Below are positions 33,495 to 43,179 of a DNA stretch of 64,000 nt, piece by piece. The DNA lies in contig NZ_CP016786.1 of assembly GCF_002285495.1 (NCBI RefSeq), positions 1,936,001 through 2,000,000 on the forward strand, in the 5' to 3' direction. How positions within the stretch are numbered: position 1 is the stretch's first letter; each line of letters opens with the position of its first letter. Position numbers and translations under genes: made by a program. The notes under the pieces are model-generated. The model worked only from the letters and a program-made list of their open reading frames with translations. It was not told the origin of the DNA and did no database searches. The DNA comes from Clostridium isatidis (GTDB taxonomy: Bacteria; Bacillota; Clostridia; Clostridiales; Clostridiaceae).

Positions 33495-34622
33495 TCATTT
33501 AAAGAGATTTTTTAATTTTCTTTTTGAACCAGTTTCTTCTGTAATTTTTTCTCCACAAGCTTCCATAAAGGCTTTCAAAGCTTCTTTTTGTTTTTCAGTT
33601 AAATTCTTAGGAATATCTACTATAACTTTAACATATTGATCTCCTCTACCTGAAGAATTTACCCTAGGAACCCCTTTACCTTTTAATCTAAATAAAGTTC
33701 CTGATTGAGTTCCAGCCGGAATCTTGTATTTAACATCTCCATCGACTGTTGGTACTGTAACTTCAACTCCTAAAGCTGCTTGCCCCATAGAAATATGGGT
33801 ATCTATATAAATATCGCTGCCTTTTCTAGTAAACTTCTTAGAAGGAGCAACTTTTATTCTAATATAAAGATCTCCTGCTGGGCCTCCATTTTTACCATGT
33901 TCTCCCTGACCTCTAAGAGGCATTACATTCCCTGTATCCACACCAGCTGGTATATTAACAGATATTTTTCTATTTTTTCTTACACTACCTTTACCATGGC
34001 ATGTAGAACAAGGTGTATCTATAACTTGCCCAGTACCGCCACAATGACTGCAAGTTGAAGTACTTACAAAACTTCCTAAAGGTGTCTGTCTTTGTACTCT
34101 TATTTGACCTGTTCCATGACATGTAGGACATGTTTTTGGTGAAGTACCAGCTTTTGCTCCCGATCCATTACAAGCATCGCAAGCTTCACTTCTATTAATT
34201 GATATTTCTTTTTCCACCCCAAAAACTGCTTCCTCAAAAGTTAAGTTTAATATATATTCTAAGTCATCACCTCTTTGCGGACCATTTCTTCTTCTGCTAG
34301 AAGCTCCTCCCCCAAAGAAGGTATCAAAAATATCTCCAAATCCACCTAAATCACTAAAGTCAAAACCGCCAAAACCACCGGCTCCAAATCCACTTCCATC
34401 AAAATCAACTGTTCCAAATTGATCATATCTTGCTTTCTTTTCTGGATCAGAAAGAACTTGATAAGCTTCATTTATTTCTTTAAACTTTGCTTCCGCTTCT
34501 TTATCTCCTTGATTTTTATCCGGATGATATTTTATAGCCAACTTTCTAAAGGCCCTTTTTATTTCATCTTCTGAAGCGCCTTTCTCTAAGCCTAATATTT
34601 GATAATAGTCCTTGTTTGCCAT
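33495..34622 (-). CDS. dnaJ: Chaperone DnaJ
   Basis: 375 aa. J domain 1-70 with KYHPDKNQ, then a Gly/Phe-rich linker (about 75-115). Four CxxCxGxG zinc repeats follow (CDACNGSG, CPTCHGTG, CSHCGGTG, CSTCHGKG; about 145-215), then the C-terminal substrate domains. It stimulates DnaK ATPase and delivers clients. Last gene of the hrcA operon, after a possible attenuating hairpin. Confidence 0.97.
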   Translation of the reverse strand: MANKDYYQILGLEKGASEDEIKRAFRKLAIKYHPDKNQGDKEAEAKFKEINEAYQVLSDPEKKARYDQFGTVDFDGSGFGAGGFGGFDFSDLGGFGDIFDTFFGGGASSRRRNGPQRGDDLEYILNLTFEEAVFGVEKEISINRSEACDACNGSGAKAGTSPKTCPTCHGTGQIRVQRQTPLGSFVSTSTCSHCGGTGQVIDTPCSTCHGKGSVRKNRKISVNIPAGVDTGNVMPLRGQGEHGKNGGPAGDLYIRIKVAPSKKFTRKGSDIYIDTHISMGQAALGVEVTVPTVDGDVKYKIPAGTQSGTLFRLKGKGVPRVNSSGRGDQYVKVIVDIPKNLTEKQKEALKAFMEACGEKITEETGSKRKLKNLFK

Positions 34623-34737
34623 CTATTTCACCACCATTTATCTTTATTACTTTATTATGTCTCTTGCTGTAACCTAACTTCCTTTTCTGTAGACGGCAGT
34701 AACAGCCAACATAACACTAATTTATATTTTACTTAAG

Positions 34738-34766
34738 AAAAGGGAAGACGACAACTGCCTTCCCTC
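34738..34766 (-). terminator. Hairpin between dnaK and dnaJ
   Basis: On the minus strand AGGGAAG / CTTCCCT with an 11-base loop, followed by TTTTCTT. It could lower dnaJ expression relative to dnaK by partial termination. Confidence 0.6.
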
Positions 34767-34797
34767 CTATTATATATACTAGTAAATTAAGTTACAA

Positions 34798-36639
34798 CTA
34801 TTTATCATCTTTCACTTCAAAGTCTGCATCAACTACATTATCATCAGTTGGTCCTTGTTGATGAGTTCCTGCACCACCCATATTTGGATCAGCACCTTGA
34901 GTTCCTGCTTGTTGATATATCTTTGATGATATTGCATAGAATGCTTGATTTAAATCTTCCATAGCTTTCTTAATAGCTTCTATATCTTCGCCATCTTTAA
35001 CTTTATTTAACTCATCTAATTTACTTTCAATTGTTGCTTTATCTTCTGCTGAAACTTTATCACCAAGTTCATCTAAAGTCTTCTTAGTTTGATAAGCTAC
35101 TTGATCTGCATTATTCTTAACTTCTATTTTTTCTTGTCTCTTCTTATCTTCTTCTGCAAATTTTTCTGCTTCTTTTACAGCTTTTTCTATTTCTTCTTCA
35201 CTTAAGTTAGTTGATGCTGTAATTGTGATGTTAGCTTCTTTACCAGTACCCTTATCTAATGCAGAAACTTTTACTATACCATTAGCATCTATATCAAAAG
35301 TTACTTCGATTTGTGGAATTCCTCTTGGTGCAGGTGCAATTCCTGATAAAGTAAATCTACCTAAGGTTTTATTATCAGCTGCCATCTTTCTTTCACCTTG
35401 TACTACGTGAATTTCAACTGATGTTTGACCATCTGCAGCAGTTGAGAATATTTGACTCTTCTTTGTTGGAATTGTAGTATTTCTTTCTATTAATGGAGTA
35501 GCAACACCACCTAAAGTTTCAATTCCAAGTGTTAGCGGAGTAACGTCTAGTAATAATACATCTTTAACTTCTCCTGTTAAAACACCTGCTTGAATAGCAG
35601 CACCCATTGCTACGCATTCATCTGGGTTAACTCCCTTAGATGGTTCTTTTCCTGTAAAGTTCTTAACAGCTTCTTGAACTGCTGGAATTCTTGTAGAACC
35701 ACCAACCAAAATAATCTTATCAATATCTCCAATTGAAAGTCCAGCATCACTTAGAGCTTTCTTCATTGGTTCAATTGATCTTTGAACTAAATCACTAGTA
35801 AGTTCATTAAACTTAGATCTAGTTAAATTCATATCTATATGTTTTGGACCAGTTGCATCTGCTGTTATAAATGGTAAGTTAATATTAGTTTGCATTGATG
35901 ATGATAATTCAATTTTAGCTTTTTCAGCAGCTTCTTTTAATCTTTGAACTGCCATTTTATCATTTCTTAAATCAATTCCATGTTCAGCCTTAAATGTATC
36001 AGCAATATAATCCATTATCTTTTGGTCAAAATCATCTCCACCTAGGTGTGTATCTCCATTTGTTGCTAACACTTCAAATACTCCATCACCAAGTTCTAGA
36101 ATAGATACGTCGAATGTACCACCACCTAAATCATAAACTAAGATTTTTTGGTTAGTATCCATTTTATCTAATCCATAGGCTAAAGATGCCGCTGTTGGCT
36201 CATTTATTATTCTTAAAACTTCAAGTCCTGCTATTTTACCAGCGTCTTTTGTTGCTTGTCTTTCTGAATCGTTAAAGTATGCTGGAACAGTAATTACAGC
36301 TTGAGTAACTTTTTCTCCTAAATATGCTTCTGCATCAGCTTTGATTTTTTGAAGAATCATTGCAGAAATTTCTTGTGGTGAATATTCTTTTCCATCTATG
36401 TTGACTTTATGGTTAGTTCCCATATGTCTCTTAATTGATATTATTGTTCTATCTGGATTAGTAATCGCTTGTCTTTTAGCTACTTGACCTACTAGTCTTT
36501 CTCCATTAGCTTGGAAAGATACAACTGATGGAGTTGTTCTAGAACCTTCTGAGTTTGTTATTACAACTGGTTCGCCACCTTCCATAACTGAAACACATGA
36601 ATTTGTTGTTCCTAAATCTATTCCTATAATTTTTCCCAT
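34798..36639 (-). CDS. dnaK: Chaperone DnaK (Hsp70)
   Basis: 613 aa. Signatures: GIDLGTTNSCV (residues 4-14), DLGGGTFDVSI and IILVGGSTRIPAVQ for the ATPase domain. The substrate-binding domain starts about 365 (LLLDVTPLTLGIET), followed by a helical lid and the Gln/Gly-rich end with VVDADFE. GAGGAAAAATT precedes the ATG. Part of the CIRCE-regulated operon. Confidence 0.98.
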   Translation of the reverse strand: MGKIIGIDLGTTNSCVSVMEGGEPVVITNSEGSRTTPSVVSFQANGERLVGQVAKRQAITNPDRTIISIKRHMGTNHKVNIDGKEYSPQEISAMILQKIKADAEAYLGEKVTQAVITVPAYFNDSERQATKDAGKIAGLEVLRIINEPTAASLAYGLDKMDTNQKILVYDLGGGTFDVSILELGDGVFEVLATNGDTHLGGDDFDQKIMDYIADTFKAEHGIDLRNDKMAVQRLKEAAEKAKIELSSSMQTNINLPFITADATGPKHIDMNLTRSKFNELTSDLVQRSIEPMKKALSDAGLSIGDIDKIILVGGSTRIPAVQEAVKNFTGKEPSKGVNPDECVAMGAAIQAGVLTGEVKDVLLLDVTPLTLGIETLGGVATPLIERNTTIPTKKSQIFSTAADGQTSVEIHVVQGERKMAADNKTLGRFTLSGIAPAPRGIPQIEVTFDIDANGIVKVSALDKGTGKEANITITASTNLSEEEIEKAVKEAEKFAEEDKKRQEKIEVKNNADQVAYQTKKTLDELGDKVSAEDKATIESKLDELNKVKDGEDIEAIKKAMEDLNQAFYAISSKIYQQAGTQGADPNMGGAGTHQQGPTDDNVVDADFEVKDDK

Positions 36640-36688
36640 AATTTTTCCTCCTAAAATTTTAAAGATTTATGTTTTACAATATACTTAA

Positions 36689-37312
36689 CTAATTAGCTAC
36701 CTTTACAATAGTATATCTAATTATTTTTTCGCCTCTTTTATATCCTTTTTGGAATACTTCAGCAATTTCATTTTCTCCATAGTTTTCATCTTCTATATGC
36801 ATAACTGCTTGATGAAAATTCGGATCAAACTTTCCACTGGCATCAATTTCCTCCACGCCTAATTTTTCAAAAGCAGTTTTAAATTGCTTTATTGTCATTT
36901 CAATTCCTTTTTTAAAGTCATCTAAATTTCCGTCAACAGTCATTGCTCTTTCTAAATTATCTAAAACAGGAACCATTTCTTTTAATACATCACTACATGC
37001 ATCACTATAGATTCCTTCTTTTTCTTTAGTAGTTCTTCTTCTATAATTATCATATTCCGCTGAAACTCTGAGAAGTCTATCTTTTAATGCTTCCAACTCA
37101 TTATTCAGTCTTTTGTTTTCATCTTTTAATTTTCTCATAGCTTCTAATTCGCTTTCTTTATCTTCATTATTTTCGTCTAAAGCCTCTTCTGCTTTCTCAG
37201 AAGTTTCATTTGTTTCTGTTTCTCCATTAGAATTTACTTCTTTATTATTTACTTCTTCATCTTTTTTAACTTCTTCAACTAAGTCTTCTAATGGCTTATT
37301 ATTATCTTCCAA
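36689..37312 (-). CDS. grpE: Nucleotide exchange factor GrpE
   Basis: 207 aa, TTG start (GAGGTG 5 bases upstream). The acidic, low-complexity N-terminus (about 1-60) is followed by the long coiled coil and DNYRRRTTKEKEGIYSDA. The beta domain carries the GrpE signature near GYKRGEKIIRYTIVKVAN. It exchanges ADP on DnaK. It lies between hrcA and dnaK. Confidence 0.96.
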   Translation of the reverse strand: MEDNNKPLEDLVEEVKKDEEVNNKEVNSNGETETNETSEKAEEALDENNEDKESELEAMRKLKDENKRLNNELEALKDRLLRVSAEYDNYRRRTTKEKEGIYSDACSDVLKEMVPVLDNLERAMTVDGNLDDFKKGIEMTIKQFKTAFEKLGVEEIDASGKFDPNFHQAVMHIEDENYGENEIAEVFQKGYKRGEKIIRYTIVKVAN

Positions 37313-37330
37313 AACAACACCTCATCTCTT

Positions 37331-38365
37331 TTATTCTAATAGTTGATTTTTCAAGCTTTCATTTAGCTCAATCATTACCTTATTCATTATGGCTACGACC
37401 CTTGAATAATTTATTCTCTTAGGCCCTATTAATCCTATTGTTCCTATAGGTCTACCATTAAAATAATATTGTGCAGATATAACTGAACAATCTTTTGCTT
37501 CTGGAAAATTATTTTCTTCTCCAATTTTAATGGTTATACCATTTGAAGGCTCAATTAAGTCTACTAAATTTTCTTTATCATTTATTAAAGATATTATTTC
37601 TTTAGCTTTGTCTATGTTGTTATATTCTGGATAATTAAATATATTTGTTGCTCCTTCTACAAAAATTTCTTCCTTTTCTGATTCTTTTAAAGTTTCATAT
37701 AAAGCTGGTAGAATTGCATTAAATAATTCATCATATCCAGATAATTCATTTTTAATTTTATTAATTACCTCTAAATTAATTTGTTCAATAGATAAATTTC
37801 TTAATCTTACATTTAATACTTCATTGATCATTTGAATAGTTTCTTTTCCTGGCATTTGGCTCAATCTAATAATTTGATTTTTAATAACACCATTATCTGC
37901 CACTATTACAGAAACCAAATTATGATTGTCAATTGGAAACAACTGAATTGACTTTATATAACTGCTTTTTACTGATGGAGCCTTAACGACTGTAGTTAAG
38001 TTAGTCAACTCTGATAATAAAGAACAAGCTTCTTTTACCACCTTATCAACTTCATGCATTGCAGATTTTAAAATATATTCCTTTATTCTAAGCTCTTCTT
38101 CCTTCGTTAAACTTCCAGTACCCATTAATTTATCTACATATAATCTGTATCCTTTATTAGAAGGTATTCTACCTGAAGAAGTATGTGGTTGTTCTAGTAA
38201 GCCCATTTCTTCTAAATCAGCCATTTCATTTCTAATTGTAGCAGAACCAACACCCAAATTATATTTTTTAGCTATTGTTCTTGATCCTACTGGCTCTCCA
38301 GTAAGTATATAGTCATTAATGATAGCCTGAAGTATTTTTATTTTTCTTTCATCAATAATAGTCAT
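37331..38365 (-). CDS. hrcA: Heat-inducible transcription repressor HrcA
   Basis: 344 aa from ATG 38365 (AGAGGTGAT upstream; the frame opens earlier inside the CIRCE arm). A winged-helix N-terminus (GSRTIAKKYNLGVGSATIRN) is followed by a GAF-like domain. It binds CIRCE and represses its own operon; GroEL is needed to keep it folded. The operator overlaps the region between promoter and start. Confidence 0.96.
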   Translation of the reverse strand: MTIIDERKIKILQAIINDYILTGEPVGSRTIAKKYNLGVGSATIRNEMADLEEMGLLEQPHTSSGRIPSNKGYRLYVDKLMGTGSLTKEEELRIKEYILKSAMHEVDKVVKEACSLLSELTNLTTVVKAPSVKSSYIKSIQLFPIDNHNLVSVIVADNGVIKNQIIRLSQMPGKETIQMINEVLNVRLRNLSIEQINLEVINKIKNELSGYDELFNAILPALYETLKESEKEEIFVEGATNIFNYPEYNNIDKAKEIISLINDKENLVDLIEPSNGITIKIGEENNFPEAKDCSVISAQYYFNGRPIGTIGLIGPKRINYSRVVAIMNKVMIELNESLKNQLLE

Positions 38366-38382
38366 TCTATCACCTCTATCTG

Positions 38383-38409
38383 TTAGCACTCGTTCCGCCC
38401 GAGTGCTAA
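38383..38409. promoter_or_regulatory. CIRCE operator (HrcA binding site)
   Basis: Perfect canonical repeat TTAGCACTC (38383-38391), 9-base spacer, GAGTGCTAA (38401-38409), between the promoter and hrcA. Confidence 0.97.
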
Positions 38410-38422
38410 TGACTACAATACA

Positions 38423-38451
38423 AATATAGTATTTCTTATATATTTTGTCAA
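38423..38451 (-). promoter_or_regulatory. hrcA-grpE-dnaK-dnaJ sigma-A promoter
   Basis: TTGACA (38446-38451), 17-base spacer, TATATT (38423-38428) on the minus strand, with CIRCE starting about 14 bases downstream. Confidence 0.88.
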
Positions 38452-38545
38452 TTATATTAAGGTTTAGATTTTATATATTTTTCTTAAAAATTTAAAATTA
38501 TATATATTTATCTCTAAATTGCTACAATTTTCTTATAATATCTTA

Positions 38546-39673
38546 TCAGTTTAAAATAAAATCACTCATTACATAATTAGATAATTCAATTCCCTTTTCT
38601 GTAAGCCTTAAATAGCCTCCTTTTATTTCTAACAAATCTTTCTCTATATTTTTTTCAATTATTTTTTTATAAATATCCATAATATTAATATTAAATCTTC
38701 TTTTAAATTCTTCCATATTAATACCTTCTATTAATCTTAGTCCCATAAACATAAATTCTTCTATATTATCTTCCTTTGAATTATAATAAATTTCCTCAGT
38801 TACAGCTTCTTCAGCATTTACTTTTTCTATATATTTTTTAACATTTTCAATATTTTTTATTCTTTTTCCGTCTATAAAAGAAGCCGAAGAAGATCCCAAG
38901 CCAATGTACTCCTTACTTCTCCAATAAACCTTATTATGATAACACTCAAATCCATCCTTAGCATAATTTGATATTTCATATTGTTTATAACCATAAAAAT
39001 TTAAAATCTCTTTTGTTATTTTATACATGTCTCTTTCCATTTCCTCTGAAGGAAGTATTAATTTATTTTTTTCATAAAGTTTATAAAAAGCTGTTCCCTC
39101 TTCAACTATTAAACTATATGCTGATATATGCTCTGGTTCCAAGGAAGCTATTTTCTCTAAGGAATCTTTCCAATCCTCTACAGTTTGAGAAGGTAATCCA
39201 AACATAAGATCAACATTTATATTATTAAAACCAACCTTTCTAGCTAATTTAAAATTTTCTTCAAAAACATTAAAAGTATGAATTCTTCCAATATCTTTTA
39301 ATAACGAATTTTGAACCGCCTGTAATCCCATACTAATTCTATTTATTCCACAATTTTTCATTACAATTAGCTTTTCCTCATCTAAGGTTCCAGGATTAGC
39401 TTCCATTGTGAATTCAATATTTTCATCTAAATTAAGTTTATTAATTGTTATTAATAATTTTTCTAGTTGTTTAGAATTTAAATATGAAGGTGTCCCTCCT
39501 CCTACAAATATACTTTTTATATTATATGTAATGTTTTTATTTTCAATTTCCTTACATAAAGCATCTACATAATCCTCTTTTAAATAATCTATATTAGCAT
39601 AAGAAGGGAAATCACAATAAAAACACTTCTGTTTACAAAAAGGAATATGTATATATAATGACATATTTTTCAT
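38546..39673 (-). CDS. hemW: HemW-like radical SAM protein (heme chaperone)
   Basis: 375 aa. Radical SAM cluster in SLYIHIPFCKQKCFYCDFPS (CxxxCxxC, about residues 12-20). IFVGGGTPSYL and AYSLIVEEGT blocks and the C-terminal HemN-like domain follow. This is the HemW group, long annotated as oxygen-independent coproporphyrinogen oxidase, now seen as a heme-binding or insertion protein. It sits upstream of hrcA as in Bacillus. Confidence 0.9.
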   Translation of the reverse strand: MKNMSLYIHIPFCKQKCFYCDFPSYANIDYLKEDYVDALCKEIENKNITYNIKSIFVGGGTPSYLNSKQLEKLLITINKLNLDENIEFTMEANPGTLDEEKLIVMKNCGINRISMGLQAVQNSLLKDIGRIHTFNVFEENFKLARKVGFNNINVDLMFGLPSQTVEDWKDSLEKIASLEPEHISAYSLIVEEGTAFYKLYEKNKLILPSEEMERDMYKITKEILNFYGYKQYEISNYAKDGFECYHNKVYWRSKEYIGLGSSSASFIDGKRIKNIENVKKYIEKVNAEEAVTEEIYYNSKEDNIEEFMFMGLRLIEGINMEEFKRRFNINIMDIYKKIIEKNIEKDLLEIKGGYLRLTEKGIELSNYVMSDFILN

Positions 39674-39762
39674 ATTAATATCTCTCTTTCATTATTAATT
39701 TATTATTTTTATTTAAAATATTATATCAATTGTTATTTTAAATATAAAGCCACACATATTCA

Positions 39763-39832
39763 GTTTGGAGTTTAAAGTTTGGAGTTTAAAGTTTGGAGTT
39801 TAAAGTTTGAAGTTTAAAGTTTGAAGTTTTAT
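39763..39832. repeat. Tandem 14-bp repeat, five copies
   Basis: Unit GTTTGGAGTTTAAA occurs in a row at 39763, 39777 and 39791, then two variants with GAAG at 39805 and 39819 (the last ends TTTAT). Each unit has a 7-bp subrepeat character (GTTTGGA/GTTTAAA). It lies upstream of hemW and downstream of the small gene at 39924, with no coding frame. Confidence 0.9.
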
Positions 39833-39867
39833 AGATAAATAAGTAACAATTAATAAGTAAATTAATA

Positions 39868-39895
39868 AAGCTGCTACAAATTTTGCAGCAGCCAT
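39868..39895 (-). terminator. Terminator after the 89-aa gene
   Basis: On the minus strand GCTGCTGCAAAA pairs with TTTGTAGCAGC (one mismatch), followed by TTTATTAATTT. Confidence 0.75.
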
Positions 39896-39923
39896 TTATA
39901 CCCAAAATATACACTGAATTGTT

Positions 39924-40193
39924 TTATAATTCTATAAGGTCTATATTTATAATATTATGAACAAGCAAATCTCTCTGAACTCTATCTATTTTCACATTAA
40001 TTTTTTCATTTTCAAAATTTATATCAAATTTAGATCCTAATCCATATCTTGAAAGATAGGTTTCTAACTTATGCATTACCATAGATATAGGAATAATATC
40101 TCCATCTTTTCTTCTAATAGTTCCAGTAACTTGTCCTAATCTTCTTAAGACTTTTCCCTTTTTTCTTGTGTCTCTAAGTTTAGCTTCTAACAT
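39924..40193 (-). CDS. Conserved-looking protein of unknown function
   Basis: 89 aa, soluble. A basic N-terminus (MLEAKLRDTRKKGKVLRRLG) is followed by predicted beta strands (QVTGTIRRKDGDIIPI) and DVNFEN-like strands ending in VHNIINIDLIEL. I do not recognise the family. A GGGTGG-type site precedes the ATG and a terminator follows, so it looks like a real single gene. It lies upstream of hemW in a slot that is empty in Bacillus. Confidence 0.55.
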   Translation of the reverse strand: MLEAKLRDTRKKGKVLRRLGQVTGTIRRKDGDIIPISMVMHKLETYLSRYGLGSKFDINFENEKINVKIDRVQRDLLVHNIINIDLIEL

Positions 40194-40349
40194 AATACCA
40201 CCCTTTCAATAATCTTTGTTAGTTTATATATATTTAAGGGGGGTACTTTTAATTACAATTATTTTTTATGTAAATTTAATTTTCTAATTTAACAAGATTA
40301 TCTTTTAAGAATAAAATAATCATATATTAATAATTATAGAGGAAGTAAA

Positions 40350-41261
40350 TTGAGAAGTTTTAAAATTCTAACCTTTGATGGCGGAGGAATAAGAGGTGCT
40401 TTAAGCATTGAGATATTACATAGGATAGTTCTTAAATATCCTGATTTATTAAAAAAAGTAGATTTACTTTCAGGAACTTCCACTGGATCAATAATAGCTT
40501 CACTTTTGGCCAAAGGAGTTTCTGTTGATGAAATAAGAAATTTATATAATATTACAACAACAAGGAAAATCTTTTCTAATGCAAAAATTAACTTATTTAA
40601 AGCAAAATATAAAAGTATAAATTTAAATAATATATTATCCAATTATTTTGAGAATGATATGAAATTAAAAGATTTAAAACAAAAAATTTTAATTCCTTCT
40701 TTTAATATTAATAGCACTGATGATTTTACCTGGGAACCAGTATTTTTCAATAATTTTATTAAAGATGGCACAGAAAATATATCAGTAAAAGATGCTATTT
40801 TATCTAGTTCAGCAGCACCTGCTTATTTCCCATCTTACAAGCAATATATCGATGGAGGGGTTGTAGCTAATTCACCTTCAGCTGTTTCCCTGCTATTTGT
40901 ATATAAAGCTTATAAGAAAGACTATAGTCTTAATAATATTAAAATTTTATCTATAGGTACTGGTAATATTCCAGAAAAAATAAATGGTAAAAATAAAAAC
41001 TGGGGCCTTTTTCAATGGGCCTTTAATCCCTTTAATAAAATGAAGTCTCCAATTTTATCACTTCTTATGGACGGTATGGAAGATTTAAATAACATGTATT
41101 GCAAAGAATTATTGAAATCTAATTATTTTAGAATAAATCCTAAAATACCAAAATTTATTGATTTAGATGAATATAAATATATCCCCTACTTAAAATCTAT
41201 TGCAAATTCTTATGATTTATCTAAAGCTTATAATTATATAGAAAAAGTTTATCTTAAATAA
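40350..41261 (+). CDS. Patatin-like phospholipase
   Basis: 303 aa, TTG start (AGAGGA 6 bases upstream). Oxyanion loop GGGIRG at residues 11-16, nucleophile Ser44 in the GTSTG elbow, and catalytic Asp168 in YIDGGVVAN give a complete Ser-Asp dyad. No signal peptide or membrane helix is seen, so it is probably cytosolic or exported by another route. It likely hydrolyses acyl chains of phospholipids. It is an isolated plus-strand gene among minus-strand core genes. Confidence 0.9.
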   Translation: MRSFKILTFDGGGIRGALSIEILHRIVLKYPDLLKKVDLLSGTSTGSIIASLLAKGVSVDEIRNLYNITTTRKIFSNAKINLFKAKYKSINLNNILSNYFENDMKLKDLKQKILIPSFNINSTDDFTWEPVFFNNFIKDGTENISVKDAILSSSAAPAYFPSYKQYIDGGVVANSPSAVSLLFVYKAYKKDYSLNNIKILSIGTGNIPEKINGKNKNWGLFQWAFNPFNKMKSPILSLLMDGMEDLNNMYCKELLKSNYFRINPKIPKFIDLDEYKYIPYLKSIANSYDLSKAYNYIEKVYLK

Positions 41262-41330
41262 AAAAAATTTGAACTCTTTTATTGATCCTTTAATATAATA
41301 TATTATTACCACCTTACTCTTTTTGTATCT

Positions 41331-41367
41331 AACAAGGGCCAAGATTATTATAATCTTGGCCCTTGTT
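41331..41367 (+). terminator. Strong terminator between the patatin gene and lepA
   Basis: 17-bp perfect stem: AACAAGGGCCAAGATTA (41331-41347) / complement 41351-41367, loop TTA. T-rich sequence follows on the plus strand. It touches the lepA end at 41371, so it probably serves both convergent genes. Confidence 0.85.
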
Positions 41368-41370
41368 AGT

Positions 41371-43179
41371 TTATTTATCTACCTTTAGAATAGACATAAA
41401 TGCTTCTTGAGGAACTTCAACAGATCCAACCTGTCTCATTCTCTTCTTTCCCTCTTTTTGCTTTTCTAACAGTTTTTTCTTTCTAGTAATATCTCCACCA
41501 TAACATTTAGCAAGAACGTCTTTTCTCATTGCCTTAATAGTTTCTCTTGCAATTATCTTTGATCCAATAGCTGCTTGGACTGGTACTTCAAATAATTGAC
41601 GTGGAATTATTTCTTTTAATTTTTCTGCAATTGCTCTACCTTTTGCATAAGCCTTTTCCTTTGGAACAATCATAGATAAAGCATCTACTATATCTCCATT
41701 TAAAAGTATATCTAGTTTTACCAATTCTGTTCTGGTATATCCCTTTAATTCATAATCTAATGAAGCATAACCTCTTGTTCTAGATTTTAAAGTATCAAAA
41801 AAGTCATATACTATTTCATTTAGAGGAATATCATAATTTATTGAAACTCTAGTTTCCTCTAAATATTGCATGTCAATAAAAGTTCCTCTTCTTTCTTGAC
41901 ATAATTCCATTACTGCTCCAACATAATCCGATGGCGTAATAATACTAGCTCTTACAACTGGCTCCTCCATATATTCAATTTCTGTAGCTTCTGGAAGATT
42001 AGTTGGATTTGTAAGATCAATAATTTCTCCATTAGTTTTCTTTACTTTATAAATAACTGATGGAGCTGTAGTTATAATATCTAAATTAAATTCCCTTTCA
42101 ATTCTTTCTTGAATTATTTCCATATGTAATAATCCTAGGAAACCGCATCTAAATCCAAAACCTAAAGCAACTGATGTTTCCGGTTCAAAATTTAAAGCAG
42201 CATCATTTATTTGTAACTTTTCAAGAGCATCTTTCAACTCCTGATATTTTGCTCCGTCAACTGGATAAATACCTGAATAAACCATAGGTATAGCTGGCTT
42301 ATATCCTGGTAATGGTTCTTTTATAGGATTATCAGCATATGTAATTGTATCTCCAACTCTGGCATCTCTAACATTTTTTATAGAAGCTGCAATGTAACCA
42401 ACATCACCAGCTCTTAACTCACTTGTTGCTAATGGTTTTGGAGTGAAAACTCCAACTTCTGTTACTTCATAAACTTTATTTGTAGCCATTAATTTTATCT
42501 TAGTTCCTGCCTTAACTACCCCATCAAAAATTCTTACATGAGATACTACCCCTTTATAGCTATCATAATAAGAATCAAATATTAAAGCCTTCAACGGAGC
42601 ATTTTCATCACCATTTGGAGCTGGTATTTTATCTACTATTGCTTCTAACACATCATTTATATTTAGTCCTGTTTTGGCAGATATCATTGGAGCATCAGCA
42701 GCCTCTATTCCAATTATATCTTCTATTTCAGTCTTCACTTCTTCTGGCCTTGCTGACTGTAAATCTATTTTATTTATTACTGGAACTATTTCCAAATCAT
42801 TATTTAAAGCTAAATAACAGTTCGCTAAAGTTTGAGCTTGAACACCTTGTGTTGCATCAACTATTAAAACTGCTCCTTCACAAGCTGCTAAACTTCTTGA
42901 AACTTCATATGTAAAATCTACGTGTCCAGGAGTATCAATCAAATTTAGGATATATTCCTCTCCATTTTCTTTTCTATAAATAAGTCGAGCTTCTGTAGAC
43001 TTAATTGTTATTCCTCTTTCTCTTTCAATTTCCATATTATCTAGAGTCTGCTCTTCCATTTCTCTTTGGGTAAGAGTTCCTGTAGCTTCTAGTAGCCTGT
43101 CTGCTAGGGTTGATTTGCCATGATCTATATGGGCAACTATTGAAAAATTTCTAATATATTTTTGTCTGTTACTACTCAT
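41371..43179 (-). CDS. lepA: Elongation factor 4 (LepA)
   Basis: 602 aa. P-loop AHIDHGKSTL (about residues 16-25), switch II DTPGHVDF, NKID, then EF-G-like domains and the LepA-specific C-terminal domain (about 490-600, ETIKAMRKDVLAKCYGGDITRK). It is a ribosome-binding GTPase that helps initiation and back-translocation under stress. Confidence 0.97.
   Translation of the reverse strand: MSSNRQKYIRNFSIVAHIDHGKSTLADRLLEATGTLTQREMEEQTLDNMEIERERGITIKSTEARLIYRKENGEEYILNLIDTPGHVDFTYEVSRSLAACEGAVLIVDATQGVQAQTLANCYLALNNDLEIVPVINKIDLQSARPEEVKTEIEDIIGIEAADAPMISAKTGLNINDVLEAIVDKIPAPNGDENAPLKALIFDSYYDSYKGVVSHVRIFDGVVKAGTKIKLMATNKVYEVTEVGVFTPKPLATSELRAGDVGYIAASIKNVRDARVGDTITYADNPIKEPLPGYKPAIPMVYSGIYPVDGAKYQELKDALEKLQINDAALNFEPETSVALGFGFRCGFLGLLHMEIIQERIEREFNLDIITTAPSVIYKVKKTNGEIIDLTNPTNLPEATEIEYMEEPVVRASIITPSDYVGAVMELCQERRGTFIDMQYLEETRVSINYDIPLNEIVYDFFDTLKSRTRGYASLDYELKGYTRTELVKLDILLNGDIVDALSMIVPKEKAYAKGRAIAEKLKEIIPRQLFEVPVQAAIGSKIIARETIKAMRKDVLAKCYGGDITRKKKLLEKQKEGKKRMRQVGSVEVPQEAFMSILKVDK

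Noticed and set aside
38546..39673. Oxygen-independent coproporphyrinogen III oxidase (HemN)
   Set aside because: Position before hrcA and the short length fit HemW, which has the same radical SAM fold but a different role.
39763..39832. CRISPR-like array
   Set aside because: Units are 14 bp and directly abutting, with no spacers; there are no cas genes in the window.
40334..40642. Minus-strand frame of 102 codons
   Set aside because: It is antisense to the start of the patatin gene, has no ribosome binding site and no recognisable domain.
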